DNA from: Sphingomonas sp. LM7
GTDB taxonomy: Bacteria > Pseudomonadota > Alphaproteobacteria > Sphingomonadales > Sphingomonadaceae
Reading direction: 5' to 3'
Assembly (NCBI RefSeq): GCF_002002925.1
Contig: NZ_CP019511.1
Location: forward strand, 4,006,501-4,070,500
Length of the DNA stretch: 64,000 nucleotides
Shown: piece after piece, positions 34,745-42,533 of the stretch
Layout of the letters: every line of letters begins with the position of its first letter
How positions within the stretch are numbered: position 1 is the first letter of the stretch
Translations under genes and position numbers: made by a program
The notes under the pieces: model-generated
What the model was told of the DNA's origin: nothing
Database searches by the model: none
Seen by the model: the letters and a program-made list of their open reading frames with translations, nothing else

Positions 34745-35368
34745 TCAGCCCTTGGCACGTTCCTCGACCAGCGCGATCGCGCGCTGGATTGCGGCGTCGA
34801 TCGACAGGAAGCTGGTGTCCAGCACCACGGCGTCCTCGGCCTGGCGCATCGGCGCGGACAGGCGCTGCGAGTCGCGCTCGTCGCGGGCGCGGATGTCTGT
34901 GAGCACCTTGTCGAGGCTCACATTGGCGCCCTGTTTGCGCAGTTCCAGATGGCGTCGCTGCGCGCGGATCGTCGGCGTCGCCTTGACGAACAGCTTCACC
35001 TGCGCGTCGGGCGCGATCACCGTGCCGATGTCGCGGCCGTCGAGCACGGCGCCGCCGGCCTGCTGCGCGAACTTGCGCTGGCGCTGGAGCAGGGCCGCGC
35101 GCACCAGCGGATGCGCAGATACTACCGAAGCCGTCTTGCCGACCTCGTCCGTCCGCAGCCAGGCGTCGTCGAGCAGGCTGTCCTCGAAACTGCAGGCGGC
35201 GACCGCGTCGGCCTCTATTGCCGGGTCCAGCGCCTCGCGCAGCACCGTCGCGGCGACGGCGCGATAGAGCAGCCCGGTATCGAGGTGCGGCATTCCATAA
35301 TGCCGCGCGAGCGCACGGGCGATGGTGCCCTTGCCCGAAGCCGCAGGTCCGTCGACGGCGATGATCAT
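34745..35368 (-). CDS. cmk: Cytidylate kinase
   Basis: A 207-residue kinase phosphorylating CMP and dCMP. P-loop is [12 protein letters not shown]; the substrate-binding pattern [16 protein letters not shown] follows, and [19 protein letters not shown] and [13 protein letters not shown] are the later conserved blocks. Start is the ATG at 35368; a GTG at 35377 directly after the aroA stop would add three residues. Between cmk and rpsA, 253 bases contain no gene I can support but should contain the rpsA promoter. Confidence 0.97.
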   Translation of the reverse strand: MIIAVDGPAASGKGTIARALARHYGMPHLDTGLLYRAVAATVLREALDPAIEADAVAACSFEDSLLDDAWLRTDEVGKTASVVSAHPLVRAALLQRQRKFAQQAGGAVLDGRDIGTVIAPDAQVKLFVKATPTIRAQRRHLELRKQGANVSLDKVLTDIRARDERDSQRLSAPMRQAEDAVVLDTSFLSIDAAIQRAIALVEERAKG

Positions 35369-35377
35369 GCTATTCAC

Positions 35378-36703
35378 TTATTGCCCAAGTGCCTCGAGGG
35401 TCTGGAAGAAATCGGGATAGCTGGTCGCGACCGGCCCGACATCGTCGATCGTCACCGGACCGCGTGCGCCGAGCGCGGCGACGGTCATGCTCATCGCGAT
35501 GCGGTGGTCGAGCTTCGAGGCCACCTGAGCGTTGCCGGGCAGGAGTTCGCCACCCGAGCCCTGGATCGCGAGCCCGTCCTCATACTCCTCGGTATGCACG
35601 CCCGCGGCTTCGAGCGCGGTGCGCATCGCGTCGATCCGGTCCGATTCCTTGACGCGCAGCTCGTGTGCGCCGCGGGCAACGGTGCGGCCCTGGGCGAACG
35701 CTGCCGCGACGAACAGGATCGGATATTCGTCGATCATGCTAGGCGCGAGTTCGGGAGGGACTTCGATCGCCTTGAGCAGTGCGTGCCGCACGCGCAGATC
35801 GGCGACCGCCTCGCCGCCGACGTCGCGCGCGTCGATCTCGGCGATGTCGGCGCCCATCAGCTTGAGCGCAGTGATCAGTCCGGTCCGGGTCGGGTTCATG
35901 CAGACATTGCGGATCAGTATCTCCGAGCCCGGCACGATCGACCCGGCCACCATCCAGAAGCCGGCGGACGAGGGGTCGCCAGGCACAATGAGGTGCTGCG
36001 GCTTGAGCTCGGCCTCGCCGGTGATCGAGATGATCTTGCCGTTCGGCCTGTCCTCGACGGTCAGCTCGGCACCAAACCCGCGCAGCATGCGCTCGCTGTG
36101 ATCGCGCGTCGGCACCGGCTCGATCACGCGGGTGATCCCCGGCGTGTTGAGCCCGGCAAGCAGCACCGCCGACTTCACCTGCGCCGAGGCGACGGGGAGG
36201 GTGTATTCCATCGGCACCGCCGGATTGATCCCGCGCACCATCAGCGGCAGCTGGCCGCCTGGCGATGACGTGATATCGGCGCCCATCCTCGACAGCGGCT
36301 CGATGACGCGCCCCATCGGGCGGCCCGACAGCGAAGCGTCGCCGGTGAAGGTCGCAGTGATCGGGTGGCTGGCGACGAGTCCCATCAGCAGGCGCGTCGA
36401 GGTTCCCGAATTGCCCATGTCGAGCGCGCTTGTCGGCTGGAGCAGGCCGCCTACCCCGACGCCGTGAACGCGCCATACGCCGTCGCCCCCACGCTCGATC
36501 TGCGCGCCCATCGCGCGCATCGCCGCGGCAGTTGCCAGTACGTCTTCGCCCTCGAGCAGTCCCTCGATCCGGCTTTCGCCTACCGCCAGCGCCGAAAACA
36601 TCAGCGCGCGATGGCTGATCGACTTGTCGCCGGGGACAGTGACGGTGCCGCGCAGCGGACCGCGCGCGGAGAGGGTGAGGGGGCGGGGCTCGGCGTGCGA
36701 CAT
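35378..36703 (-). CDS. aroA: 3-phosphoshikimate 1-carboxyvinyltransferase (EPSP synthase)
   Basis: A 441-residue enzyme of the shikimate pathway. Landmarks: [20 protein letters not shown] (phosphate site), [29 protein letters not shown], and the acid/arginine cluster [18 protein letters not shown] near the end. The ATG at 36703 is preferred; longer starts add non-conserved residues. Together with aroQ it places two shikimate genes in the window, but in separate operons. The sequence around SGTSTRL has the Gly-Thr pattern of the class II-like EPSP synthases; I cannot state inhibitor sensitivity. Confidence 0.96.
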   Translation of the reverse strand: MSHAEPRPLTLSARGPLRGTVTVPGDKSISHRALMFSALAVGESRIEGLLEGEDVLATAAAMRAMGAQIERGGDGVWRVHGVGVGGLLQPTSALDMGNSGTSTRLLMGLVASHPITATFTGDASLSGRPMGRVIEPLSRMGADITSSPGGQLPLMVRGINPAVPMEYTLPVASAQVKSAVLLAGLNTPGITRVIEPVPTRDHSERMLRGFGAELTVEDRPNGKIISITGEAELKPQHLIVPGDPSSAGFWMVAGSIVPGSEILIRNVCMNPTRTGLITALKLMGADIAEIDARDVGGEAVADLRVRHALLKAIEVPPELAPSMIDEYPILFVAAAFAQGRTVARGAHELRVKESDRIDAMRTALEAAGVHTEEYEDGLAIQGSGGELLPGNAQVASKLDHRIAMSMTVAALGARGPVTIDDVGPVATSYPDFFQTLEALGQ

Positions 36704-36804
36704 TGCGCGCGGCTTTGACAGCCGCCTTGCGTCATGGCAAGGCGCCCACCACTTTCCGGGGCACACCCGAAATCCAAGATATTTTGAAAGGCAAGAGGCA
36801 ACAC

Positions 36805-37125
36805 ATGGTGAAGCCGGAATGGGGCACCAAGCGCGCGTGCCCGAAGTGCGGGACTCGCTTCTACGATCTGACCAAGGACGAGCCGGTCACCTGCATCAGC
36901 TGCTCCTTCTCTTGGGAGCCTGAGCCGATCCTGAAGTCGAAGCAGCCGCTGCCGTTCGAAGCGGTCAAGGCCAGCCCCGCCAAGGCGGAGGCTGTCGATT
37001 CGGACCTGGGCGACGAGGATCTGGACATCGCCGAGGACGAAGAGCCCTCGCCGGACGACGACGTCGATCTAGGCGGCGACGACGATCTCGGCGTCGAGAC
37101 CGGCAAGGACGAAGACGAACAGTAA
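36805..37125 (+). CDS. FYDLN acid family protein (TIGR02300)
   Basis: A 106-residue protein. The N-terminal zinc-ribbon-like part is [19 protein letters not shown] with a second pair of cysteines in VTCISCS, giving the FYDLN-type signature. The C-terminal half is a very acidic tail of Asp/Glu repeats ([15 protein letters not shown]). This family is confined mostly to alphaproteobacteria and its function is unknown. Sits divergent from aroA and ahead of tRNA-Ala. Confidence 0.9.
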   Translation: MVKPEWGTKRACPKCGTRFYDLTKDEPVTCISCSFSWEPEPILKSKQPLPFEAVKASPAKAEAVDSDLGDEDLDIAEDEEPSPDDDVDLGGDDDLGVETGKDEDEQ

Positions 37126-37178
37126 GAAAATTCGGAATGGCAGGGGCGTATGCGAAAAGCGTCCTTGCCAAACCCGCG

Positions 37179-37205
37179 GGGCCCTTCTAATGGGCCCGTC
37201 TTCCC
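37179..37205 (+). terminator. Hairpin after the FYDLN gene
   Basis: Six-base stem GGGCCC/GGGCCC (37179-37184 and 37192-37197) with loop TTCTAAT followed by GTCTTCC, eight bases before the tRNA-Ala gene. A weak U-rich tail makes it a possible terminator. Confidence 0.45.
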
Positions 37206-37212
37206 GGGGTTT

Positions 37213-37288
37213 GGGGCCGTAGCTCAGCTGGGAGAGCGCTGCAATGGCATTGCAGAGGTCAGGGGTTCGATCCCCCTCGGCTCCACCA
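37213..37288 (+). tRNA. tRNA-Ala (anticodon GGC)
   Basis: Acceptor GGGGCCG pairs with CGGCTCC (one G-U), and CCA is encoded at 37286-37288. Anticodon arm CTGCA-ATGGCAT-TGCAG gives anticodon GGC, reading GCC/GCU. T arm AGGGGTTCGATCCCCCT is canonical. Its 3' end borders a decayed recombinase patch. Confidence 0.97.
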
Positions 37289-37296
37289 TTCCCCCT

Positions 37297-37327
37297 TGAT
37301 TTCGTTGGATAATTTCCAACGAAATCA
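37297..37327. terminator. Perfect 13-bp inverted repeat after tRNA-Ala
   Basis: Arms TGATTTCGTTGGA and TCCAACGAAATCA (37297-37309 and 37315-37327) flank a five-base loop, eight bases past the tRNA. It may be the tRNA terminator, although no U-tract follows, or the core of an integrase attachment site, because the tRNA 3' region is the usual attachment target and recombinase relics follow. Confidence 0.55.
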
Positions 37328-37638
37328 CTCTATCCTAATTTCTGCAGAATTATTTTCTGTGTCGGCTCCCGGCAATGCCGTGTGAAGCCGCGTTTCGGCG
37401 TCGTCGCGAAAGGTGATTCGCCGCCAAACTGCCGGTCATTGGCCTAGCGCCGGAATCATTGGGTAGGGAGCAACTCCCATCCTTGATCTCACTATGACCA
37501 GCGATCAAGCGCAGCGACTATCACCGGCCTGCGCTCCCACTGCCTACCGGGGAAGATCTTCGATAAACAAGATCATCTCCTGGAAGGCCGCACCTTCGAA
37601 GGCGACGCCATTGCCGCTTTCGATCAGCGGATGCTGCG
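37328..37638. other. Non-coding stretch in the island scar
   Basis: No gene I can support. It is between the tRNA-Ala repeat and the serine-recombinase remnant and may hold further eroded sequence of that recombinase beyond recognition. Confidence 0.5.
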
Positions 37639-37910
37639 CTAGCGCCCGGTGCCGATCATTCGGTTGTTGGTGCAGTTGCGCCCGTTTCGAAACAGGCTGC
37701 AGCCCCAATAGTCGCTCGAGCATTTGGTCCAGGAGGCGCCGCAGACCCCACATATGCCGAGGCCCGAGAGCAGATGCTTCGGCCAGCGCTGGCGCTCGGG
37801 GCGACTGCTTCTGACGGTCGCCAAACGTTCCTGGACGCGCCGCCAGAGCGCGTCATCGATTACCTACCATGGCATCTGGACTCACGCCCGGCGAGACTCG
37901 TTCCTCGCAC
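37639..37910 (-). pseudogene. Remnant of a large serine recombinase (zinc ribbon domain)
   Basis: Translation of the minus strand gives IDDALWRRVQERLATV, then PKHLLSGLGICGVCGASWTK, then YWGCSLFRNGRNCTNNR. These match the linker and zinc-beta-ribbon domain of large serine recombinases, including the two cysteine pairs (CGVC and C..C of GCS/NCT). A stop codon at about 37864-37866 interrupts the reading frame, and the preceding piece (ERVSPGVSPDAMV) continues in a +1 shifted frame with the RVSRPNPPDAW-like block. The catalytic N-terminal serine domain is gone. This is an inactive fragment. Confidence 0.65.
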
Positions 37911-37938
37911 GAGGTCCGCGGACCATGAGGGGGCTTCA

Positions 37939-38214
37939 CTACCGGTCGAGATCGCTTTCGCTGATCACGATGAGGGGACGATCCGGACCGTTCGACAGCG
38001 CCGAAAGGCCCGCTTCGCGAATGGTGTCGATGTGCTGTCGGAAGCTGCTCTCAGCATCGCCGTCAGGCTGGTCTCCGGTGAGTGCTTCGAGAACGCTGTA
38101 TAAAACCGCGAACTGATATTCCTCGCCATCAACTTCGCCGTCGAACTCCACCTGACGCTCGTCGAGATTGTCGAACACGGTGGAGTTATCGATTTCGAGT
38201 TGCTGGGCGGACAT
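37939..38214 (-). CDS. Small protein, DUF1488-like
   Basis: A 91-residue acidic protein (MSAQQLEIDNSTVFD... ISESDL). The layout ERQVEFDGEVDGEEYQFAV, LEALTGD and a final VISESDL resembles DUF1488-type small proteins (a beta-rich start, then FRQHIDTIREA helix), but the match is by eye and not certain. Its frame is intact in an otherwise decayed patch, so it may be a surviving cargo gene of the lost island. Confidence 0.55.
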   Translation of the reverse strand: MSAQQLEIDNSTVFDNLDERQVEFDGEVDGEEYQFAVLYSVLEALTGDQPDGDAESSFRQHIDTIREAGLSALSNGPDRPLIVISESDLDR

Positions 38215-38336
38215 TCAGATCATTTCCTTTGCCTGGGGCTTGGCAGTCCGAACCCCACGAGAGAGCGTCGGTTCCGAGCGTTCGCATCGTAAGGGTGCCA
38301 CCAAAGCGTTTATTCCCGGTGAGGGCGCTCGGAGGA

Positions 38337-38640
38337 TCAAGCCGCGATGCGATCGAGACTCATTTCTGCGCACCCATGGCCCGCAGCTGAGAAGAGGTAC
38401 TCGGCCCAGTCAGCCATGACCGCCTTCCGCTTCTCGAATGCATCCTTTCGCCGGTAAGCGCGGGTCGTCGAACTCCCACCTCGTGCGCCAGTGCGTGCTC
38501 GATTATATTTTCGGCGTGGTCGGTCACGTCGCCCATGCAGTCTCGAAAGCACTGCGCGTGCCGTGCACGGTGAAATGGCATGGTTTCATGCGCCGCATCA
38601 CCATCGCCAAGGCCGGCGGCACCATTTTCAGATGCGCCAT
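38337..38640 (-). pseudogene. Remnant of a P4-type tyrosine integrase, C-terminal part
   Basis: Three pieces of the minus strand, in shifted frames, line up with the catalytic end of P4-family integrases. Piece one has ALAMVMRRMK and FTVHGTRSAF, containing the His-x-x-Arg catalytic box. Piece two reads RDCMGDVTDHAENIIEHALAHEVG. Piece three reads TTRAYRRKDAFEKRKAVMADWAEYL, containing the expected AYRR and the terminal WAEYL (the catalytic Tyr is in AYR or in the WAEYL region). Two frameshifts separate them. The N-terminal two thirds are missing. Inactive. Confidence 0.75.
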
Positions 38641-38828
38641 CTGAGGCTCTCCTCTTCTTCCTGGGTTATTCCGGCCGTGAAACCGCTGGCCTTGGCGTCG
38701 GGCAGAAGGAGCAGGATTCCAGCTCAGTGCCGGACTGGCAAATTCATCGATAGCGTGCCTGGATTCTCAACCGGTGGGATTCGCTCGCGTGCTGGCGCCG
38801 GGGGGCGACACTGGCGTAGGGCTCCACG

Positions 38829-39164
38829 ATGAACCCTGCAGATCTCTATGCCCGCCTCATCGTGTGGATCGGTGACGGCACCGGCGCGCCGGATACCGTT
38901 CTCCACATCCATGCCGGCATGGCAGTGCTGTTGACGGTGCGGGTGATCAGCGGCCGTTCGCTTGCGACACCTTGGCCGCTGCTCGCGGTCTATCTTGCCG
39001 AACTGGCGAATGAGATCATGGATTATTTCGCGCATGGCCGGGTTATGCCCGACACGCTGGGCGATGTGCTCAACACCGTGTTCTGGCCGACCGTGCTCTT
39101 CATCGGCCTGCGGGTCCGGCGCGCGCGCCTCGATTCCCCGCCCTATGCGCGATCCGACAGCTGA
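38829..39164 (+). CDS. Small membrane protein
   Basis: A 111-residue protein with two or three hydrophobic segments: TVLHIHAGMAVLLTVRVISG, WPLLAVYLAELANEIMD and LNTVFWPTVLFIGLRV. The HIHAGM and NEIMDY residues are within the first and second helices. No family recognised with confidence. It lies after the island scar and its base composition matches the chromosome. Confidence 0.7.
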   Translation: MNPADLYARLIVWIGDGTGAPDTVLHIHAGMAVLLTVRVISGRSLATPWPLLAVYLAELANEIMDYFAHGRVMPDTLGDVLNTVFWPTVLFIGLRVRRARLDSPPYARSDS

Positions 39165-39212
39165 TGCGCCTTGCCGGGTGCCGCGCGGCTGACCGCGCAG
39201 CACCCTGTTGGT

Positions 39213-39704
39213 TCAGGCGGACTTGCCGCGGCCGCGCGCGGCCGGCGCGGCAGGGGCGGTCTGCGAGCGGGCAGCGCGGCCCTTGGCGCCCAGGCCGATC
39301 TTCTTGGCCATAGCGCGGCGCTGCTCCGAATAGCTTTCGGCGACCATCGGATAATCGGCTTTGAGATTGTACCGGCGCCGATAATCCTCGGGCGTCATGC
39401 CGTGGGTCGAGAGATGACGGCGCAAGGTCCGGTAGGGCTTGCCGTCGATCATCGAAAGGATGTGATCCTTCGAAGCGAGCGACTTGCGCACCGAAACTGC
39501 CGGCGTGAATTCCTGCACGGGCGCGGAGTCTTCCGTTGCCGCTCCCGCCGCCGCGCCGCTGCCCAGCTCAGTTACCGTCGCGTGCATCGTGCGCAGAAAT
39601 GTCGGTACATCCTCCGCGGTCACCCGATTATTCTGATTGCTGAGCCAAGCAATCGTCAGCTCGGTTGCAAGTTCGACTGCGTTCAGGCTGTCCTGGTCCG
39701 ACAT
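39213..39704 (-). CDS. MucR/Ros-family transcriptional regulator
   Basis: A 163-residue regulator of the Ros/MucR family. The diagnostic block is ILSMIDGKPYRTLRRHLST, then HGMTPEDYRRRYNLKADYPMV and SEQRRAMAKKIGLG. In Ros and most MucR proteins the first pair of zinc-finger ligands is C-x2-C before this block; here it reads HILSMIDG with no cysteine, so zinc binding of the classical kind looks lost. The N-terminal part (residues 1-75) is a spacer, and the C-terminus is an Ala/Arg/Lys tail. MucR proteins act as H-NS-like global silencers of surface and cell-cycle genes. Confidence 0.93.
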   Translation of the reverse strand: MSDQDSLNAVELATELTIAWLSNQNNRVTAEDVPTFLRTMHATVTELGSGAAAGAATEDSAPVQEFTPAVSVRKSLASKDHILSMIDGKPYRTLRRHLSTHGMTPEDYRRRYNLKADYPMVAESYSEQRRAMAKKIGLGAKGRAARSQTAPAAPAARGRGKSA

Positions 39705-40009
39705 GGCGACTCCTTATCATTGGATTACACGGCATTCTTGGATGCCGTGTGCTGTCCATACGCAAAGTTTCGAAGTTGTCTACTCATCCACTTCAGTTTT
39801 GTGTCTTAGGCGCAAGCATTGTTGGCCCACGATATAGAACTTGCTTGATTTTGGACTGTGACAGTCCTGAAACGACTGGTGTGCCCAATCCGTATCCCTA
39901 TGAATTCACCCGATAGTCTGCGCAATTCTTACCTCAGCCACCCAGTCCGGGTCACCGAGCGGCGAACGCCGCCTGCGGGACAGAGAATGCCTACCTGCTA
40001 GCGCGACTG
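39705..40009. other. Intergenic region between mucR and the iron receptor
   Basis: No gene. It holds the inverted repeat at 39727-39750 next to the mucR start and lower-GC sequence from 39760 to 39900 that should carry the divergent promoters of mucR and the receptor operon. Confidence 0.6.
39727..39750. promoter_or_regulatory. Inverted repeat next to the mucR start, possible operator
   Basis: ACACGGCAT-TCTTGG-ATGCCGTGT is a perfect 9-base inverted repeat 22 bases upstream of the mucR start codon. Its place in the leader or promoter of a self-regulating family suggests an operator, possibly for MucR itself. Confidence 0.5.
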
Positions 40010-40032
40010 CTAATGCAATTGACTAGCATTAG
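40010..40032 (+). promoter_or_regulatory. Inverted repeat upstream of the iron receptor, candidate Fur-type operator
   Basis: CTAATGC-AATTGACTA-GCATTAG is a perfect 7-base inverted repeat 50 bases upstream of the receptor start. A+T-rich palindromes with AATGC/GCATT arms occur in iron-responsive operators; whether Fur, Irr or RirA binds is not shown. Confidence 0.5.
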
Positions 40033-40081
40033 TGACAATCCTAAGGGCGCGCTCGACATTTGTCGGGGAAAAGGAATGAAG

Positions 40082-42217
40082 ATGAAGCCGGTCCTGCGCC
40101 ATGCCCTCCTGGCGAGCAGTTTGATCGCCGTGATGCCCGCCCCGGTATTCGCCGCCGATGGCCCCGTCACGGCGGAGGATCAGGATCAGTCGAAGAGCGA
40201 GATCGTGGTCACCGGCATAATCGCTGAGCAGTCGAGCTCGGCGACCGGGCTCTCGCTTACGCCGAAGGAAACGCCCCAGTCGGTCACCATCCTCGACCGC
40301 CAGCGGATCGAGGACTTCGCGCTCACCAACATCAACGACCTGCTCGACCAGGTCGTCGGCATCAATGTCGAGCGCGTCGAGACCGACCGCACCTATTTCA
40401 ATTCGCGCGGCTTCGATGTCTCGAACTTCCAGGTCGACGGCATCGGCCTGCCGCTGTTCTGGGGCATCCAGTTCGGCGAACTCGACACGGCGCTGTTCGA
40501 TCGCGTCGAAACGGTGCGCGGCGCCAATGCGATCATGACCGGCATCGGCAATCCGTCGGCGACGATCAACTATATCCGCAAGCGTCCGACCGACAGCCTT
40601 CAGGCCAGTGCCGCGGTGCAGGGCGGTTCGTGGGACAAATGGCGAGTCGAGGGCGACCTGTCGGTCCCGCTCGGCGCCACCGCGGGCGCACGCCTGATCT
40701 ACGCGCACGAGGAACGCGATTCCTGGCTGGACTACAACCACGTCAATCGCGACGTTTATGGCCTCATCGCCAGTTGGAATGTCACGCCGCAGCTCAAGCT
40801 CACCGCAGGCTATACCCAGCAGGACAACCAGGCCGATGGCGTGCTGTGGGGCGCATTGCCGCTCACCTATAGCGACGGCACGCGCATCGACTTGCCGGTT
40901 TCCGCTTCGACGTCGGCCGACTGGACCTATTGGAACGTCAAGGACCAGAGCGTCTTCGGCGAGCTGAGCTACACCTTTGCCGGCGGCTGGTCGGTCAAGG
41001 GCATCCTCACCTACAAGCGCTTCGAGGAAGAATCGAAGCTGCTCTACGCCTATGGCTATCCCGACAAGGCGACCGGCCTCGGCGTCGGCGGGATGTCGGG
41101 CATCTATCCCTCGATCTACGACCAGTATCTAGGCGACTTCTACGCCTCGGGCCCGGTCAAGCTGTTCGGCCGCGAGCACGAACTCGCCTTTGGCGTTTCG
41201 ACTGCGCGCTCGGATGCGCTCGAATATGAGGATTTCTCTGCCGACGTCATCGGCTATCCGGCAGTGCAGGACTGGGACAAGGGCCTGATCCCCGAGCCGG
41301 CCTATGGTAATGAATATCTCGCCGCGGAGTACACCGACCGCCTCACCCGGGCATACGGCGCCGCGCACCTCAACCTTGCCGATAATCTCAAGGCCGTGGT
41401 CGGCGGCAGTGCGATGTGGATCAAATCCACCGGCCAGTCCTACGGCACCGATCAGTCGCGCAAGGACAGCAAGGTCAGCCCCTATGTCGGCGCGATCTTC
41501 GACGTGACCCCCAATGTCTCGCTCTATGCGAGCTACACGGACATCTTCAATCCGCAGGTCGAAGTGAGCTTCGGCAACACCAAGCTCGATCCGGCCCAGG
41601 GCAGCAGCCTGGAAGGCGGCATCAAGAGCACCTGGTTCGGCGAACGCCTCTATGCCACCGCGTCGCTGTTTCGCGCCAAGCAGAAGGGGCTTGCAGCATT
41701 TGCGGGCGTGTTCGGGCCGGGCGAGGCCGGACAAGCCGGCGACAGCTATTACGACGCGGTGGACACCACGTCGAAGGGCTTCGAGATCGAGCTTGCCGGC
41801 AAGGTTACCGACAAATGGAGCTTGAGCGGCGGCTATACCGGCCTCAAGCTCGAGGACGAGGCGGGCAACCGCGCGCGGACGTGGATCCCGCGGCGCACGC
41901 TCAAGCTCGCCAGCACTTGGTCCGAGCCGACCCTCAACGACCTCAAGCTCGGCGCGCAGCTGCGCTGGCAGAGCGCGATCAGCTATGCAGACGCCGGCGT
42001 TCAGGATTATGGCGTGATCACCGGCGACGTCATCCTCAAGCAGGACAGCTATGCAGTGGTCGATCTGATGGCAGGTATCCGGTTGTTCGATCGCGTGCGC
42101 GCGACTGCCAATGTCCGCAACGTCACCAATCACAAATATCTCGCCAGCCTGATGTGGGGCCAGGCGTTCTACGCCGCACCGCGCAGCGCGATGCTCTCGC
42201 TCAGCTTCGCATATTGA
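40082..42217 (+). CDS. TonB-dependent siderophore receptor
   Basis: A 711-residue outer-membrane receptor. Signal peptide MKPVLRHALLASSLIAVMPA with cleavage near FAADG. TonB-box-like SEIVVTG at about residue 35, plug-domain segment ETPQSVTILDRQRIEDFAL, VETVRGANAIMTGIGNPSATIN, then about 22 beta-strands, ending AMLSLSFAY with the C-terminal aromatic. This is the FecA/ferrichrome-type siderophore family. I start at the ATG at 40082 because AAGGA is 6 bases upstream; the in-frame ATG at 40076 is nearly as likely. First gene of an iron operon with DUF3649, PepSY and DUF3325 genes. Confidence 0.95.
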   Translation: MKPVLRHALLASSLIAVMPAPVFAADGPVTAEDQDQSKSEIVVTGIIAEQSSSATGLSLTPKETPQSVTILDRQRIEDFALTNINDLLDQVVGINVERVETDRTYFNSRGFDVSNFQVDGIGLPLFWGIQFGELDTALFDRVETVRGANAIMTGIGNPSATINYIRKRPTDSLQASAAVQGGSWDKWRVEGDLSVPLGATAGARLIYAHEERDSWLDYNHVNRDVYGLIASWNVTPQLKLTAGYTQQDNQADGVLWGALPLTYSDGTRIDLPVSASTSADWTYWNVKDQSVFGELSYTFAGGWSVKGILTYKRFEEESKLLYAYGYPDKATGLGVGGMSGIYPSIYDQYLGDFYASGPVKLFGREHELAFGVSTARSDALEYEDFSADVIGYPAVQDWDKGLIPEPAYGNEYLAAEYTDRLTRAYGAAHLNLADNLKAVVGGSAMWIKSTGQSYGTDQSRKDSKVSPYVGAIFDVTPNVSLYASYTDIFNPQVEVSFGNTKLDPAQGSSLEGGIKSTWFGERLYATASLFRAKQKGLAAFAGVFGPGEAGQAGDSYYDAVDTTSKGFEIELAGKVTDKWSLSGGYTGLKLEDEAGNRARTWIPRRTLKLASTWSEPTLNDLKLGAQLRWQSAISYADAGVQDYGVITGDVILKQDSYAVVDLMAGIRLFDRVRATANVRNVTNHKYLASLMWGQAFYAAPRSAMLSLSFAY

Positions 42218-42227
42218 GCTGCATCGG

Positions 42228-42533
42228 GTGACGGGCAGCGCGCGCGCACAACGACAGGGCTGGCGCTACGGCGCGAACGTCGCGGCGCGCGTCGTGCTGG
42301 GCACGGCGGGTGCCTATGTCGTCGCCGCGCTGTTCGCCGCAGCGCTCGCCCGCACGCTGCCGATGCCGCGGGTCGAGGCCGTGACGCTGGCGACCTTGCT
42401 CGCTTTCCTGATCGCGCCGGGTGTGACGATCTGGGCCTTCCTTGCCGCGGGACCGTGGCGCGCCGCCGCCGGCATAGTCGCGGTGGCATTGCTTCTCACC
42501 GGTATTGCCTGGCTGGCGGGGCAGCCGGCATGA
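42228..42533 (+). CDS. DUF3649 membrane protein (iron-uptake operon)
   Basis: A 101-residue protein with three hydrophobic helices (ANVAARVVLGTAGAYVVAALFAAALA, EAVTLATLLAFLIAPGVTIWAFLAA, AAGIVAVALLLTGIAWLAG). Matches the DUF3649 family, which is nearly always encoded next to PepSY and DUF3325 proteins in siderophore operons. Starts 10 bases after the receptor stop, and its stop overlaps the PepSY start (ATGA). Function unknown, presumed part of inner-membrane siderophore reduction or uptake. Confidence 0.8.
   Translation: MTGSARAQRQGWRYGANVAARVVLGTAGAYVVAALFAAALARTLPMPRVEAVTLATLLAFLIAPGVTIWAFLAAGPWRAAAGIVAVALLLTGIAWLAGQPA

Noticed and set aside
34533..35267. Plus-strand frame spanning the rpsA-cmk gap
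   Set aside because: It continues antisense through cmk, and the gap part (34533-34744) has no domain; more likely the rpsA promoter region.
37724..38116. Plus-strand 130-codon frame in the island scar
   Set aside because: It is antisense to both the serine-recombinase remnant and the small intact gene; the sequence is Arg/Ser-rich and non-globular.
38438..38644. Plus-strand small ORF in the island scar
   Set aside because: It overlaps the P4-integrase remnant on the other strand, and has no family match or ribosome site.
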